Numbered from the stretch's first letter, positions 15,615 through 22,801 are shown. The stretch: 22,958 nucleotides of DNA from Firmicutes bacterium CAG:194 (GCA_000432915.1 HF995214.1:1-22958); one strand, 5' to 3'. Translations and numbers: made by a program. Notes: generated from the letters alone by a model not told the origin.

Positions 15615-17048
15615 TTAGTATGCACGTCCCCAGTAAACCATCTTTGTAGCAGGTTTGCCGCAGCATACGCAGGTATCTGCAATATGTTCCTGCTCAAATG
15701 GCATACAACGGCTTGTTACACTCAGTTTTTCCTTGATCGCATCTTCACATGCCTGATCGCCGCACCACATGGCTTTTACAAAACCGGATTTTTCTGCAAA
15801 GAGTTTTTCAAACTCTTCCATATTTTTAGCGGTATAAGTATGTGCATCACGATGTGCTCTTGCATGCTCCAGCATATCCTTCTGGATCTGCTCAAGCAGC
15901 TCTGCAACCTTTGTTTCCAGATCATCTAAAGAGCACTCGATCTTTTCTCTTGTATCACGGCGGACCAGAACACACTTATTTGCTTCCATATCCTTTGGAC
16001 CGATCTCAACACGAACCGGAATACCTCTCATTTCACATTCAGCAAATTTCCAGCCTGGGCTCTTATCTGTATCATCTACTTTCACACGGAAGTTAGATTT
16101 CAGACGGTCACGCAGTTCATATGCCTTATCCAGGACACCTTCTGCCTGCTGGCGGATCGGAATGATGCAAACCTGTGTCGGAGCAACTCTCGGCGGAAGC
16201 ACCAGTCCGTTGTCGTCTCCATGTACCATGATGATCGCGCCGATCAGTCTTGTTGTCATACCCCAGGATGTCTGATGTACATACTGAAGCTGGTTATTTT
16301 TATCTGTATACTGGATACCAAAGGCTCTTGCAAAGCCATCACCAAAGTTATGGCTTGTACCGGACTGCAGCGCTTTTCCGTCGTGCATCAATGCTTCAAT
16401 TGTATAAGTAGCTGTTGCACCGGCAAATTTTTCCTTATCTGTCTTACGTCCCTTAATGACCGGAATTGCCAGTACCTGCTCACAAAAGTCTGCATATACA
16501 TTCAGCATCTGGATCGTTCTTGCTTCTGCTTCTTCCTCTGTTGCATGTGCGGTATGGCCTTCCTGCCATAAGAACTCACGGCTTCTCAGGAACGGTCTTG
16601 TTTCCTTTTCCCAACGTACAACGGAACACCACTGGTTATATACCTTTGGCAGATCACGATAAGAATGGATCTCATTTTTATAGAAATCACAGAATAAAGT
16701 TTCGGATGTCGGTCTGACGCACAGTCTTTCCTGCAGTGGCTGCAGTCCACCATGGGTTACCCATGCAACTTCCGGTGCAAAGCCTTCTACATGATCTTTT
16801 TCCTTCTGTAATAAGCTCTCCGGAATAAACATCGGAAGATATACATTTTCTACACCTGTTTCCTTGAATTTTGCATCCAGCTGGCTCTGGATCAGCTCCC
16901 AGATCGCATATCCTGCCGGTTTGATCACCATACATCCTTTTACGCTTGTGTAGTCGATCAGTTCTGCTTTCTTTACTACATCTGTGTACCACTGCGCAAA
17001 ATCCACATCCATCGCAGTGATCGCTTCTACCATTTTCTTGTCTGCCAT
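15615..17048 (-). CDS. proS: Prolyl-tRNA synthetase, archaeal/eukaryal-type (ProS type 3)
   Basis: Charges tRNA-Pro with proline in the cytoplasm. The 477-residue length without an inserted editing domain, the P-T-S-E-T and R-x-x-E-F-L-W-Q-E-G-H-T class II motifs, and the C-terminal zinc-type domain with C-V-C-C-G-K all fit the short archaeal/eukaryal-like ProRS. That domain ends in the conserved final tyrosine (G-R-A-Y). This type is common in clostridia and lacks cis-editing of Ala-tRNA-Pro. I chose the ATG at 17048 (M-A-D-K-K), preceded by AAAGGAAAAG; the in-frame ATG at 17075 has no ribosome site. A T-box leader and a near-consensus promoter precede it, so expression should follow the charging of tRNA-Pro. 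Confidence 0.97.
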   Translation of the reverse strand: MADKKMVEAITAMDVDFAQWYTDVVKKAELIDYTSVKGCMVIKPAGYAIWELIQSQLDAKFKETGVENVYLPMFIPESLLQKEKDHVEGFAPEVAWVTHGGLQPLQERLCVRPTSETLFCDFYKNEIHSYRDLPKVYNQWCSVVRWEKETRPFLRSREFLWQEGHTAHATEEEAEARTIQMLNVYADFCEQVLAIPVIKGRKTDKEKFAGATATYTIEALMHDGKALQSGTSHNFGDGFARAFGIQYTDKNNQLQYVHQTSWGMTTRLIGAIIMVHGDDNGLVLPPRVAPTQVCIIPIRQQAEGVLDKAYELRDRLKSNFRVKVDDTDKSPGWKFAECEMRGIPVRVEIGPKDMEANKCVLVRRDTREKIECSLDDLETKVAELLEQIQKDMLEHARAHRDAHTYTAKNMEEFEKLFAEKSGFVKAMWCGDQACEDAIKEKLSVTSRCMPFEQEHIADTCVCCGKPATKMVYWGRAY

Positions 17049-17081
17049 TTTTCTTTTCCTTTCTTTTTTCCACATTCATAA

Positions 17082-17294
17082 GGGGTGGTACGCCTCTTCC
17101 GTCCCATAGGGACCGGAATTCCGGCGGTACCACCCCACTTAGTGTCTGACACTCTGCTTTTTTACCCATAACGCCGGGCTGCGCCTGCTTTCACAGGAAG
17201 CTCCAAGGCAGGTTCCGCTCTGCTGCGTAAGGATCTCTCACCAATGATCCTCTCTCTTTGACGTGCGCTGACCGTACTAATCCTCTTCTCAGCC
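17082..17294 (-). promoter_or_regulatory. T-box leader of proS (proline specifier CCU)
   Basis: Reads uncharged tRNA-Pro. On the minus strand the stem I base pairs GGCTG (17294-17290) with CAGCC (17181-17177). An AGTA motif lies at 17278-17275, and a distal hairpin GGATC...GATCC carries GGTGAGA. The specifier is CCT (17212-17210), set in GGAA-CCT-GC and followed by TTGGAG, which matches the usual specifier context. A small stem III (GTGTC/GACAC) follows. The T-box GGGGTGGTACCGCC (17136-17123) has TGGT to pair with the tRNA ACCA end, consistent with a discriminator A. The antiterminator folds with CCGGAA/TTCCGG and CCCT. The competing stem pairs GGGGTGGTAC (17136-17127) with GTACCACCCC (17091-17082). 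No U-tract follows it. Confidence 0.93.
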
Positions 17295-17342
17295 TGATAA
17301 AATCTTTATTTCTCCTGCATTTTGCAGAACAATTCTAAACTG

Positions 17343-17371
17343 ATTTTAGGAAACTGGACGAGCTTTGTCAA
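17343..17371 (-). promoter_or_regulatory. Sigma-A promoter of the proS T-box transcript
   Basis: Minus-strand TTGACA (17371-17366), 17-nt spacer, TAAAAT (17348-17343). Start near 17336, about 40 nt before stem I of the T-box. The stretch from 17372 to 17460 holds nothing else I can recognise. Confidence 0.85.
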
Positions 17372-17460
17372 GTGCTGGCTTTACATTTTTCAGTTTCTAC
17401 TACAAGAATGCACGAACATATTCTTACGATCAGTCCAGATAAAGTATGTATTATACATAA

Positions 17461-17485
17461 AAACCCGGTCATTCCGACCGGGTTT
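17461..17485 (-). terminator. Terminator of the rpsF-ssb-rpsR operon
   Basis: Ten-base arms AAACCCGGTC (17461-17470) and GACCGGGTTT (17476-17485) with a 5-nt loop. On the minus strand the stem is followed by TTTT, just after the rpsR stop. Confidence 0.88.
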
Positions 17486-17493
17486 ACTTTTAC

Positions 17494-17757
17494 TTAATCA
17501 CATGTATATGGCATCAATGCTACGTGACGTGCTCTCTTAATAGCAACTGTAAGAGCTCTCTGATGCTTTGCACAGTTTCCTGTGATACGGCGAGGAAGAA
17601 TCTTTCCTCTTTCAGATACATATCTTTTTAATTTATTGACATCTTTGTAATCGATTGTGTTATCTTTCCCGCAAAATACGCAAACTTTTTTTCTTCTGCG
17701 CATGCCGCCTCTTCTCTTCATTGGAGAATCAGCTTTATCTGCCTTATTATAAGCCAT
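17494..17757 (-). CDS. rpsR: 30S ribosomal protein S18 (zinc-ligand type)
   Basis: Binds with S6 to the central domain of 16S rRNA. The 87-residue protein has a short variable N-terminus, then R-R-R-K-K-V-C-V-F-C-G-K and later T-G-N-C-A-K-H-Q-R. The C-x2-C and C-x2-H sets suggest a zinc-binding (C+) S18, so zinc supply could matter. The core motif Y-K-D-V-N-K-L-K-R-Y-V-S-E-R-G-K-I-L-P-R-R is intact. GGAGG lies 7 nt before the ATG. It is the last gene of the rpsF-ssb-rpsR operon, 28 nt after ssb, with the terminator directly beyond. Confidence 0.98.
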   Translation of the reverse strand: MAYNKADKADSPMKRRGGMRRRKKVCVFCGKDNTIDYKDVNKLKRYVSERGKILPRRITGNCAKHQRALTVAIKRARHVALMPYTCD

Positions 17758-17785
17758 GATATTACCTCCATTTGTCTGTTACATT

Positions 17786-18229
17786 CTAACTAAATGGCAG
17801 TTCTTCAATTCCGTCCGGGATATTCATGAAACCATCATCAGCAGGCATCGGAGCAGGTGAAGCACTCTGACCGGCGTTGGCATATCCGCCGTTACCCTGT
17901 GCATTTTTACTCTCTGCAAACTCCTGATTCTCTACAACAACTTCTGTTGTATAAACCTTCACGCCATCCTTATTGGTATAGCTTCCGGTCTGGATTCTGC
18001 CTTCTGCGAGGATTTTGGTTCCTTTATGAAGATATTTCTCTGCAAACTCACCATTTCTGCCAAAAGCAACACAGTTGATAAAATCAGCTGTCTGTCCATC
18101 CTGACTGTTACGATTAAATCTGCGGTCTACAGCGAGAGAATATCTGGCGATTGCCATTGGCTGCTCTCCCTGTGAATATCTGACTTCCGGATCTCTTGTT
18201 AAACGCCCCATTAGAATAACTTTATTCAT
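17786..18229 (-). CDS. ssb: Single-stranded DNA-binding protein
   Basis: Coats single-stranded DNA in replication and repair. The 147-residue protein has the OB fold at residues 1-105 (M-N-K-V-I-L-M-G-R-L-T-R-D-P-E-V-R-Y; F-I-N-C-V-A-F-G; G-T-K-I-L-A-E-G-R-I-Q-T-G-S-Y). A flexible G/N/A/P linker leads to the acidic protein-docking tail. The tail ends E-E-L-P-F-S, one residue longer than the usual D-I-P-F end. AGGAAAAAT precedes the ATG. It lies between rpsF (18 nt upstream) and rpsR, the standard Firmicute order. Confidence 0.97.
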   Translation of the reverse strand: MNKVILMGRLTRDPEVRYSQGEQPMAIARYSLAVDRRFNRNSQDGQTADFINCVAFGRNGEFAEKYLHKGTKILAEGRIQTGSYTNKDGVKVYTTEVVVENQEFAESKNAQGNGGYANAGQSASPAPMPADDGFMNIPDGIEELPFS

Positions 18230-18247
18230 ATTTTTCCTACTTTCTTT

Positions 18248-18538
18248 TTATGCCTCGTCCTGTCTTACGCACAAAAATCTAACGATGTTTTCCATAATAC
18301 GAATGTTATCTTCGATTTCTGCTGGAGCAGCTGGCTCTGCGTCGAACTGGATGAAATAGTAGAAAGCTTCTTTCATATGCTGAACTTCGTAAGCAAGTCT
18401 TCTCTTACCCCATTCATCAATGTTAGTAATCTGTCCACCGAATCTTTCGACATAAGCTTTTACTTTATCAATAGTAGCAGCTCTTTCATCGTCTTCGATT
18501 TTCGCACTCACAGCAACGGCTAATTCATATTTGTTCAT
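18248..18538 (-). CDS. rpsF: 30S ribosomal protein S6
   Basis: Small-subunit protein that pairs with S18. The 96-residue length is typical. It begins M-N-K-Y-E-L-A-V-A-V and contains V-E-R-F-G-G-Q-I-T-N-I-D-E-W-G-K-R-R-L-A-Y-E-V, the conserved S6 centre, followed by Y-Y-F-I-Q-F-D-A and I-R-I-M-E-N-I-V-R-F-L. AAAAGGAGG lies 9-10 nt before the ATG. It is the first gene of the operon with ssb and rpsR. A strong extended -10 promoter lies about 75 nt upstream, and the leader contains a stable hairpin that may be an autoregulatory site. Confidence 0.98.
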   Translation of the reverse strand: MNKYELAVAVSAKIEDDERAATIDKVKAYVERFGGQITNIDEWGKRRLAYEVQHMKEAFYYFIQFDAEPAAPAEIEDNIRIMENIVRFLCVRQDEA

Positions 18539-18564
18539 GCTAGTTTACCTCCTTTTGGTCTCTG

Positions 18565-18585
18565 GCCTCTGCCCGAAGCAGAAGC
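18565..18585 (-). promoter_or_regulatory. Hairpin in the rpsF leader
   Basis: Minus-strand GCTTCTGC pairs with GCAGAGGC (8 bp, one G-U) around a TTCGG loop. It lies 26 nt before the rpsF start codon and ends about 11 nt from the ribosome site. S6:S18 leader RNAs are known as autoregulatory elements in many bacteria. I could not place the CCG recognition sequence of that motif, so the role is open. Confidence 0.4.
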
Positions 18586-18613
18586 AAGGAATTATTTTAT
18601 ATCACAGAACCCT

Positions 18614-18642
18614 ATAATACCATAAGAAGGAAGGCTTTTCAA
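18614..18642 (-). promoter_or_regulatory. Sigma-A promoter of rpsF-ssb-rpsR
   Basis: Minus-strand TTGAAA (18642-18637), 17-nt spacer ending TGG, TATTAT (18619-18614), so both an extended -10 and a good -35. The -35 overlaps the DUF951 stop codon. Start near 18607. Confidence 0.85.
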
Positions 18643-18652
18643 GCCTTTTTTT
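18631..18652 (+). terminator. Terminator-like hairpin pointing against the local genes
   Basis: AAGGCTT (18631-18637), loop TTC, AAGCCTT (18641-18647), then TTTTT. It has the form of an intrinsic terminator only on the plus strand, where no gene is seen nearby. The arms cover the 3' end of DUF951 and the -35 of rpsF, so it could arise by chance or stop antisense transcription. Confidence 0.4.
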
Positions 18653-18821
18653 GCAGGTCTTTCGTGTTTTTTTCAACCAGTTTTCGCGCTATCATGATCT
18701 GATGTCCGCATCCCTGACACTTTAACCTGAAATCCGCACCCACTCTCAGGATTTCCCATTGTCTGGAACCACAGGGGTGCTGTTTTTTCAATGTAACAAT
18801 ATCGCCTACCTGATATTCCAT
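18639..18821 (-). CDS. DUF951 zinc-ribbon-like protein
   Basis: A 60-residue member of the DUF951 family, which is common in Firmicutes and uncharacterised. It reads V-G-D-I-V-T-L-K-K-Q-H-P-C-G-S-R-Q-W-E-I-L-R-V-G-A-D-F-R-L-K-C-Q-G-C-G-H. The H-P-C-G and C-x2-C-G-H sets could ligate a metal, and the fold is probably a small SH3-like barrel. GGAG lies 7-8 nt before the ATG. It follows the sirtuin gene by 62 nt and its stop lies inside the promoter of rpsF. In other genomes DUF951 genes often lie next to rpsF (recollection, not checked). Confidence 0.9.
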   Translation of the reverse strand: MEYQVGDIVTLKKQHPCGSRQWEILRVGADFRLKCQGCGHQIMIARKLVEKNTKDLQKKA

Positions 18822-18883
18822 GTTTTACTCCATTCCCGTCTCGGTCTGATCTGTTTCAGTTATATAACAGCAGCATTTTTATT

Positions 18884-19606
18884 TTATCTTACCTGTATCC
18901 CGGAAAGTACCTCTCCGATACTGTCTGTAATGATCAGATCTGCCAGCGAGTCACGCGAGGTTTCGCTTTTATTGATCAGAACCAGCTTGTTTCCATTGTA
19001 ATAGTCGATCAGTCCTGCTGCAGGATAGACTACGAGTGAAGTTCCGCCAATGATGAGCATATCCGCTTCCCGGATCGCCTGCACTGATTTTTCGATCGTT
19101 TCCTGATCCAGCCCTTCCTCATATAACACGACATCCGGCTTGATCACACCACCACATTCACACTTCGGAACGCCCGTACTGTTTAAAATATACTCCGCAG
19201 TATAGAATTTTCCGCATTTCTGGCAATAGTTCCGTAAAACGCTGCCATGCAACTCATATACCTTCCGACTCCCCGCAGCCTGATGCAGTCCATCTATATT
19301 CTGCGTAATGACCGCCGTCAGCTTTCCCGCCTTTTCCAGCTCTGCCAGTTTTTTATGTGCAGCATTCGGCTTTGCAGAAAGGCAAAGCATTTTATCCCTG
19401 TAAAACCGATAAAACTCCTCCGGCTTTCTCATAAAAAAGGTATGGCTGAGTATCGTCTCCGGCGGATAATCATATTTTTGATGATAAAGCCCGTCCACGC
19501 TTCTGAAATCCGGGATTCCGCTTTCTGTTGAAACACCTGCTCCGCCAAAAAACACAATTTTTTCACTTTCATCGATCATCTGCTGCAATACTTCTATTTT
19601 GTCCAC
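18884..19606 (-). CDS. cobB: NAD-dependent protein deacetylase (sirtuin)
   Basis: Removes acetyl groups from lysines using NAD+, in the cytoplasm. The 240-residue protein has G-G-A-G-V-S-T-E-S-G-I-P-D-F-R (21-35), Q-N-I-D-G-L-H (102-108), catalytic His120 in E-L-H-G-S, and zinc ligands C128, C131, C149 and C151. A late G-G-T-S-L-V-V-Y-P-A-A-G matches the Thermotoga Sir2 type. The Y-x-x-R pair that marks desuccinylases of the SIRT5/CobB kind is not present (Y66-R-F-Y69-R), so deacetylation is the better guess. The start is GTG at 19606, directly after the TAA of the GGDEF gene with no gap; GAGG lies 9 nt upstream. Translation is probably coupled to that gene. Confidence 0.93.
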   Translation of the reverse strand: MDKIEVLQQMIDESEKIVFFGGAGVSTESGIPDFRSVDGLYHQKYDYPPETILSHTFFMRKPEEFYRFYRDKMLCLSAKPNAAHKKLAELEKAGKLTAVITQNIDGLHQAAGSRKVYELHGSVLRNYCQKCGKFYTAEYILNSTGVPKCECGGVIKPDVVLYEEGLDQETIEKSVQAIREADMLIIGGTSLVVYPAAGLIDYYNGNKLVLINKSETSRDSLADLIITDSIGEVLSGIQVR

Positions 19607-21934
19607 TTAAATCGCCTCTGTTTCCTTTTTCAGAACATTGCTTCGTTTATGACGTTTTTCAATATAAAGGTCGACATCTGCCTTATCCATCAGATCCTGC
19701 AGATTCACCTGATCAGAACACTTAAATTCACATGCGCCGACACTCATGCTGATATAGTATGGCTTTCCGTTCTTTTCATTCTCTTCCTTTGTAATCTCCG
19801 CTATGCGCGCCCGGATCTTCTCGGCTGCATCTTTATCATCCGTGAATGTGAATGCTGCGAATTCATCTCCACCAAATCTGCCTACGATTCCACTGTCTCC
19901 AAATGTATCTTTCAGAATATTTGCCAGCGTCTTCAGGGAGAAGTCACCTTCTTCATGTCCGAACTGATCATTAATAACCTTCAGATTATTCATATCCGCA
20001 TAAATAATGATCGCCTGTTTATCCAGATTTGCCGGATGCATTACCTGATGCTGCACCGTAGTCAGGAAGCCTCTTCTGTTGTAAATCTGTGTCAGTTCAT
20101 CTGATTTTGACATTTCGTCCAAAATCGCGTTACTTTCCTTGATCTGCACCAGACTTTTCTCAAGCTGTGCAGTAATGTCCTCTTTATTTTTCAGAAGCTC
20201 CAGTGTCTTAACAGCGGAACTGATCTGATAGCTGATCGGTGTTGTATAATGCATATATGCTTCTTCGATCTCGCTGATCAGCAGTCCATACTGCTCTAAC
20301 GTTGAGAACAGCAGTGTCACAATAACGGTAGAACGATGCTCCTGCCCTTCAAAGAAGTGTGTGATCAGATTTTTCATTGGGAATTTCTGCCTGCCCGCTT
20401 CCTGACAGACAGCCTCCCCATCATGCATATATGCTTTTAATAATATATTTTCCGGCATTTTAAAGTTTTGATTCTGCCGGTAGACAACTTCGTTTTCAAA
20501 CAGGCACAGATACGCAGTCTTGAAATATAACCGTTCCAGCTTATCCATGATCGTGAAATAAGCTCTGTCATCGCCGATCTCATAATCCAGCATATCTCTT
20601 GTGAATGTTGTCGATATATAATTCAGCAAAAGGACATCGATCTTATCCGCATCTGCCTTCTTCTGGATATATTCCGTTGTATCCTGATAGACGCCAAAAT
20701 ATGTTTCACATAAGCTGCGCATGATATCCGGATCCGTAATCACATATTTCATGCAATCGTAAACATAATCAAGAACATGAAACATTTTCGATACTGACGT
20801 ATAAGGCTGCAGTTCCATTCTGCACAATCCGCGCATTTTTCTTGCCAGTTCTTCGAGATCTTCCTCTGATGCCCCATTATCCGAAATATGATCCTGAATA
20901 AAAGAAATATATTCCTGCAATTTTACTTTTATTTGATGTACACCTGTTGTCTGATCTTTTTTTTCAAATAGGTATCTGTACAGATTATTTAACAGATCCT
21001 GCGTCTCCATCGGATTAAAAATATTTTTCTCATCCACTGCAAAGCCTGTAAAATCTTTTCGTCTGCATCCACAGGACTCTCTGTAAATCGGTGAGGACTC
21101 CACCGTCACATCATGCACTTTTCCAGACAGAATATCCTGATAATTCATAACTGCCTGATAACCAAGCTGCATCGGATCAGCATTTACAGTCGAAAGATTA
21201 GGTTCGAGCGTCAGGGCACAGGCCGAATTATCAAATCCCATAACAGAAATATCTCGTCCGACACGAAGCCCCATTTCCCTAAATACCTTATATCCACCAA
21301 TTGCCATCATGTCATTCGCAAATACAACCGCATCCAGATCCGGATTTCGACGCATCAGATCTCTCACTATTTCCTGACTGTACTCAGTGAAATTGCCATA
21401 TACTACGCGGCCTTCCTGGTATGTGATCCCATGATCACGCAGGCATTTTCGATATGTATCCAAACGCTGCATTGCATCATCACTGGTCATTGCGCCACTG
21501 ACAAATCCGATCCTTCTGCACTTATGTGCCTCAATCAGATGAGAAATACCTTTATAAAATCCGAAGCTATTATCAAAGCATACACTCGGATATCCCTCTA
21601 TTTTAGCTGAGATAGTAATGATATTGTCACCTTTGAACTGTCTCAGAAATTCTACCTTTGTTTCCAAGTCCACATTTCCTGCAATGGTACCCATGGAAAT
21701 CAATATTACATCATATTCGGAAGCTGTGGCATAGGAAAAGAGACTGTTAAAATGGTAATCATATTTCGTGCGATACAAATCGTAATTATGTGCTTCCAAA
21801 TATCGCCCGGGAAATATAAATAAATTCGCATCTAATTCCTTGGCAGCCGAAACTGCACCTTCACACAAAGAACGCGTATATCCATCCTCAAATTCGCTGA
21901 CAAGCAATGCAATATTTAACCTCTTTTTATCCAT
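19607..21934 (-). CDS. LacI-type sugar-binding sensor fused to GGDEF diguanylate cyclase
   Basis: A 775-residue protein with no signal peptide and no membrane helix. Residues about 5-290 form a periplasmic-binding-protein-like ligand domain as in LacI regulators (L-N-I-A-L-L-V-S-E-F, F-A-N-D-M-M-A-I-G-G, V-M-G-F-D-N-S, L-S-T-V-N-A-D) but without the helix-turn-helix. The middle (about 300-620) is helical, ending in a coiled coil. The GGDEF domain (about 605-765) has the active motif G-G-D-E-F at 688-692. The inhibitory RxxD site before it is replaced by G-D-S-G. It probably makes c-di-GMP in response to an intracellular ligand. I chose the ATG at 21934, with GAGGTGG 5 nt upstream, downstream of a clear promoter. 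Stop abuts the sirtuin GTG. Confidence 0.9.
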   Translation of the reverse strand: MDKKRLNIALLVSEFEDGYTRSLCEGAVSAAKELDANLFIFPGRYLEAHNYDLYRTKYDYHFNSLFSYATASEYDVILISMGTIAGNVDLETKVEFLRQFKGDNIITISAKIEGYPSVCFDNSFGFYKGISHLIEAHKCRRIGFVSGAMTSDDAMQRLDTYRKCLRDHGITYQEGRVVYGNFTEYSQEIVRDLMRRNPDLDAVVFANDMMAIGGYKVFREMGLRVGRDISVMGFDNSACALTLEPNLSTVNADPMQLGYQAVMNYQDILSGKVHDVTVESSPIYRESCGCRRKDFTGFAVDEKNIFNPMETQDLLNNLYRYLFEKKDQTTGVHQIKVKLQEYISFIQDHISDNGASEEDLEELARKMRGLCRMELQPYTSVSKMFHVLDYVYDCMKYVITDPDIMRSLCETYFGVYQDTTEYIQKKADADKIDVLLLNYISTTFTRDMLDYEIGDDRAYFTIMDKLERLYFKTAYLCLFENEVVYRQNQNFKMPENILLKAYMHDGEAVCQEAGRQKFPMKNLITHFFEGQEHRSTVIVTLLFSTLEQYGLLISEIEEAYMHYTTPISYQISSAVKTLELLKNKEDITAQLEKSLVQIKESNAILDEMSKSDELTQIYNRRGFLTTVQHQVMHPANLDKQAIIIYADMNNLKVINDQFGHEEGDFSLKTLANILKDTFGDSGIVGRFGGDEFAAFTFTDDKDAAEKIRARIAEITKEENEKNGKPYYISMSVGACEFKCSDQVNLQDLMDKADVDLYIEKRHKRSNVLKKETEAI

Positions 21935-21977
21935 TCTGCCACCTCTATACTTCTCACACGAGTTTACATGTAGTATA

Positions 21978-22006
21978 ATTATAATACAATAAACGACTTT
22001 CTTCAA
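21978..22006 (-). promoter_or_regulatory. Sigma-A promoter of the sensor-GGDEF/sirtuin pair
   Basis: Minus-strand TTGAAG (22006-22001), 17-nt spacer, perfect TATAAT (21983-21978). Start near 21971, about 37 nt before the chosen ATG. It lies inside the longer open frame, which excludes the earlier start. Confidence 0.82.
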
Positions 22007-22061
22007 CAAAATCTATACACTTTGAACGATAAATTGTATACAAAATTCGAAAAGGAGACCT

Positions 22062-22721
22062 ATGCATACCAATCGTCAGATCATTCTTGCCTCTGCTTCA
22101 CCCCGCAGAAAAGAACTACTAAAAAACATATTCCCGGTTTTTCAGATTATACCTTCATCCAAAGAGGAAGAAACTGTATTTCATACTCCTGAAGCGTTTG
22201 TCATGGATCTTTCCCATACAAAGGCAGAAGACATCATGCAACAACATATCTCGCACAGCACTGATATTTCTTTGGAAATGCCTTCTTTGACTGCAGCTCC
22301 TATCTCTCCCTGTCTGGTAATCGGTTCAGATACAATTGTCTGTTTCCGTGATCAATTATTAGGGAAACCGGCAGATGTGGATGCAGCGAGAGCCATGTTG
22401 TCGGATTTGTCCGGGCATACACATCAGGTCTACACAGGTGTAACGCTCTTTTGGAATATAGATGAGCAAGTAATCCATCATTCCTTTGTTTCCTGTACCC
22501 ACGTTACATTTGATGTGATTTCTCCCGCAGAATTAACAGCTTATCTCACAACTCCTGATCCTTCCGGAAAATATCCGTGGGCAGATAAAGCCGGTGGATA
22601 TGGCATTCAAGAGCCTTTTGGTTCTAAATTTATTCAAAAAATCGAAGGAGATTACTTTAATGTAGTGGGCCTTCCGGTACACGACCTGTATATGGTATTA
22701 AAAAAATTTGATTTACTTTAA
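22062..22721 (+). CDS. maf: Maf family nucleotide pyrophosphatase
   Basis: Maf proteins hydrolyse canonical or modified nucleoside triphosphates (dTTP/UTP or m7GTP, by subfamily) and are linked to division arrest. The 219-residue protein has the family marks: I-L-A-S-A-S-P-R-R-K-E-L-L at the start, V-I-G-S-D-T-I-V with the key aspartate, L-L-G-K-P, H-x-V-Y-T-G-V, D-K-A-G-G-Y-G-I-Q and I-E-G-D-Y-F-N-V-V-G-L-P. It is about 20-30 residues longer than usual, because of an inserted segment around residues 63-87 (after T-K-A-E-D). AAAAGGAG lies 5-6 nt before the ATG. It is divergent from the GGDEF gene; the 127-bp gap contains a TTGTATACAA palindrome. Confidence 0.95.
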   Translation: MHTNRQIILASASPRRKELLKNIFPVFQIIPSSKEEETVFHTPEAFVMDLSHTKAEDIMQQHISHSTDISLEMPSLTAAPISPCLVIGSDTIVCFRDQLLGKPADVDAARAMLSDLSGHTHQVYTGVTLFWNIDEQVIHHSFVSCTHVTFDVISPAELTAYLTTPDPSGKYPWADKAGGYGIQEPFGSKFIQKIEGDYFNVVGLPVHDLYMVLKKFDLL

Positions 22722-22766
22722 ATGCTTTTCTTTTTCGCGCGAATGCGCATTCCCGCGGAGCATTTT
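22720..22766 (+). terminator. Terminator after maf
   Basis: Outer arms AAATGCT (22720-22726) and AGCATTT (22759-22765) enclose CGCG/CGCG arms (22736-22739, 22754-22757). Inside is the self-complementary GAATGCGCATTC (22741-22752). A short T-run ends the structure. The left arm begins in the maf stop codon. The 12-base inner palindrome makes an unusually elaborate stem. Confidence 0.65.
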
Positions 22767-22801
22767 GTGTAATAGGAACAAAGTTTCCTCGTCACCACAA
22801 C

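Noticed and set aside
16687..17169. 160-residue minus-strand frame spanning the proS start and T-box
   Set aside because: It is out of frame with proS and its first part is the T-box antiterminator region. There is no ribosome site.
19649..20104. 151-residue plus-strand frame opposite the GGDEF domain
   Set aside because: A shadow of the strongly conserved GGDEF coding sequence, with no start signal.
21935..22009. 25-residue N-terminal extension of the sensor-GGDEF protein with a hydrophobic start and a cysteine
   Set aside because: It could suggest a signal peptide, but the promoter -10 (21978-21983) lies inside it and the good ribosome site belongs to the ATG at 21934. The protein is therefore taken as cytoplasmic.
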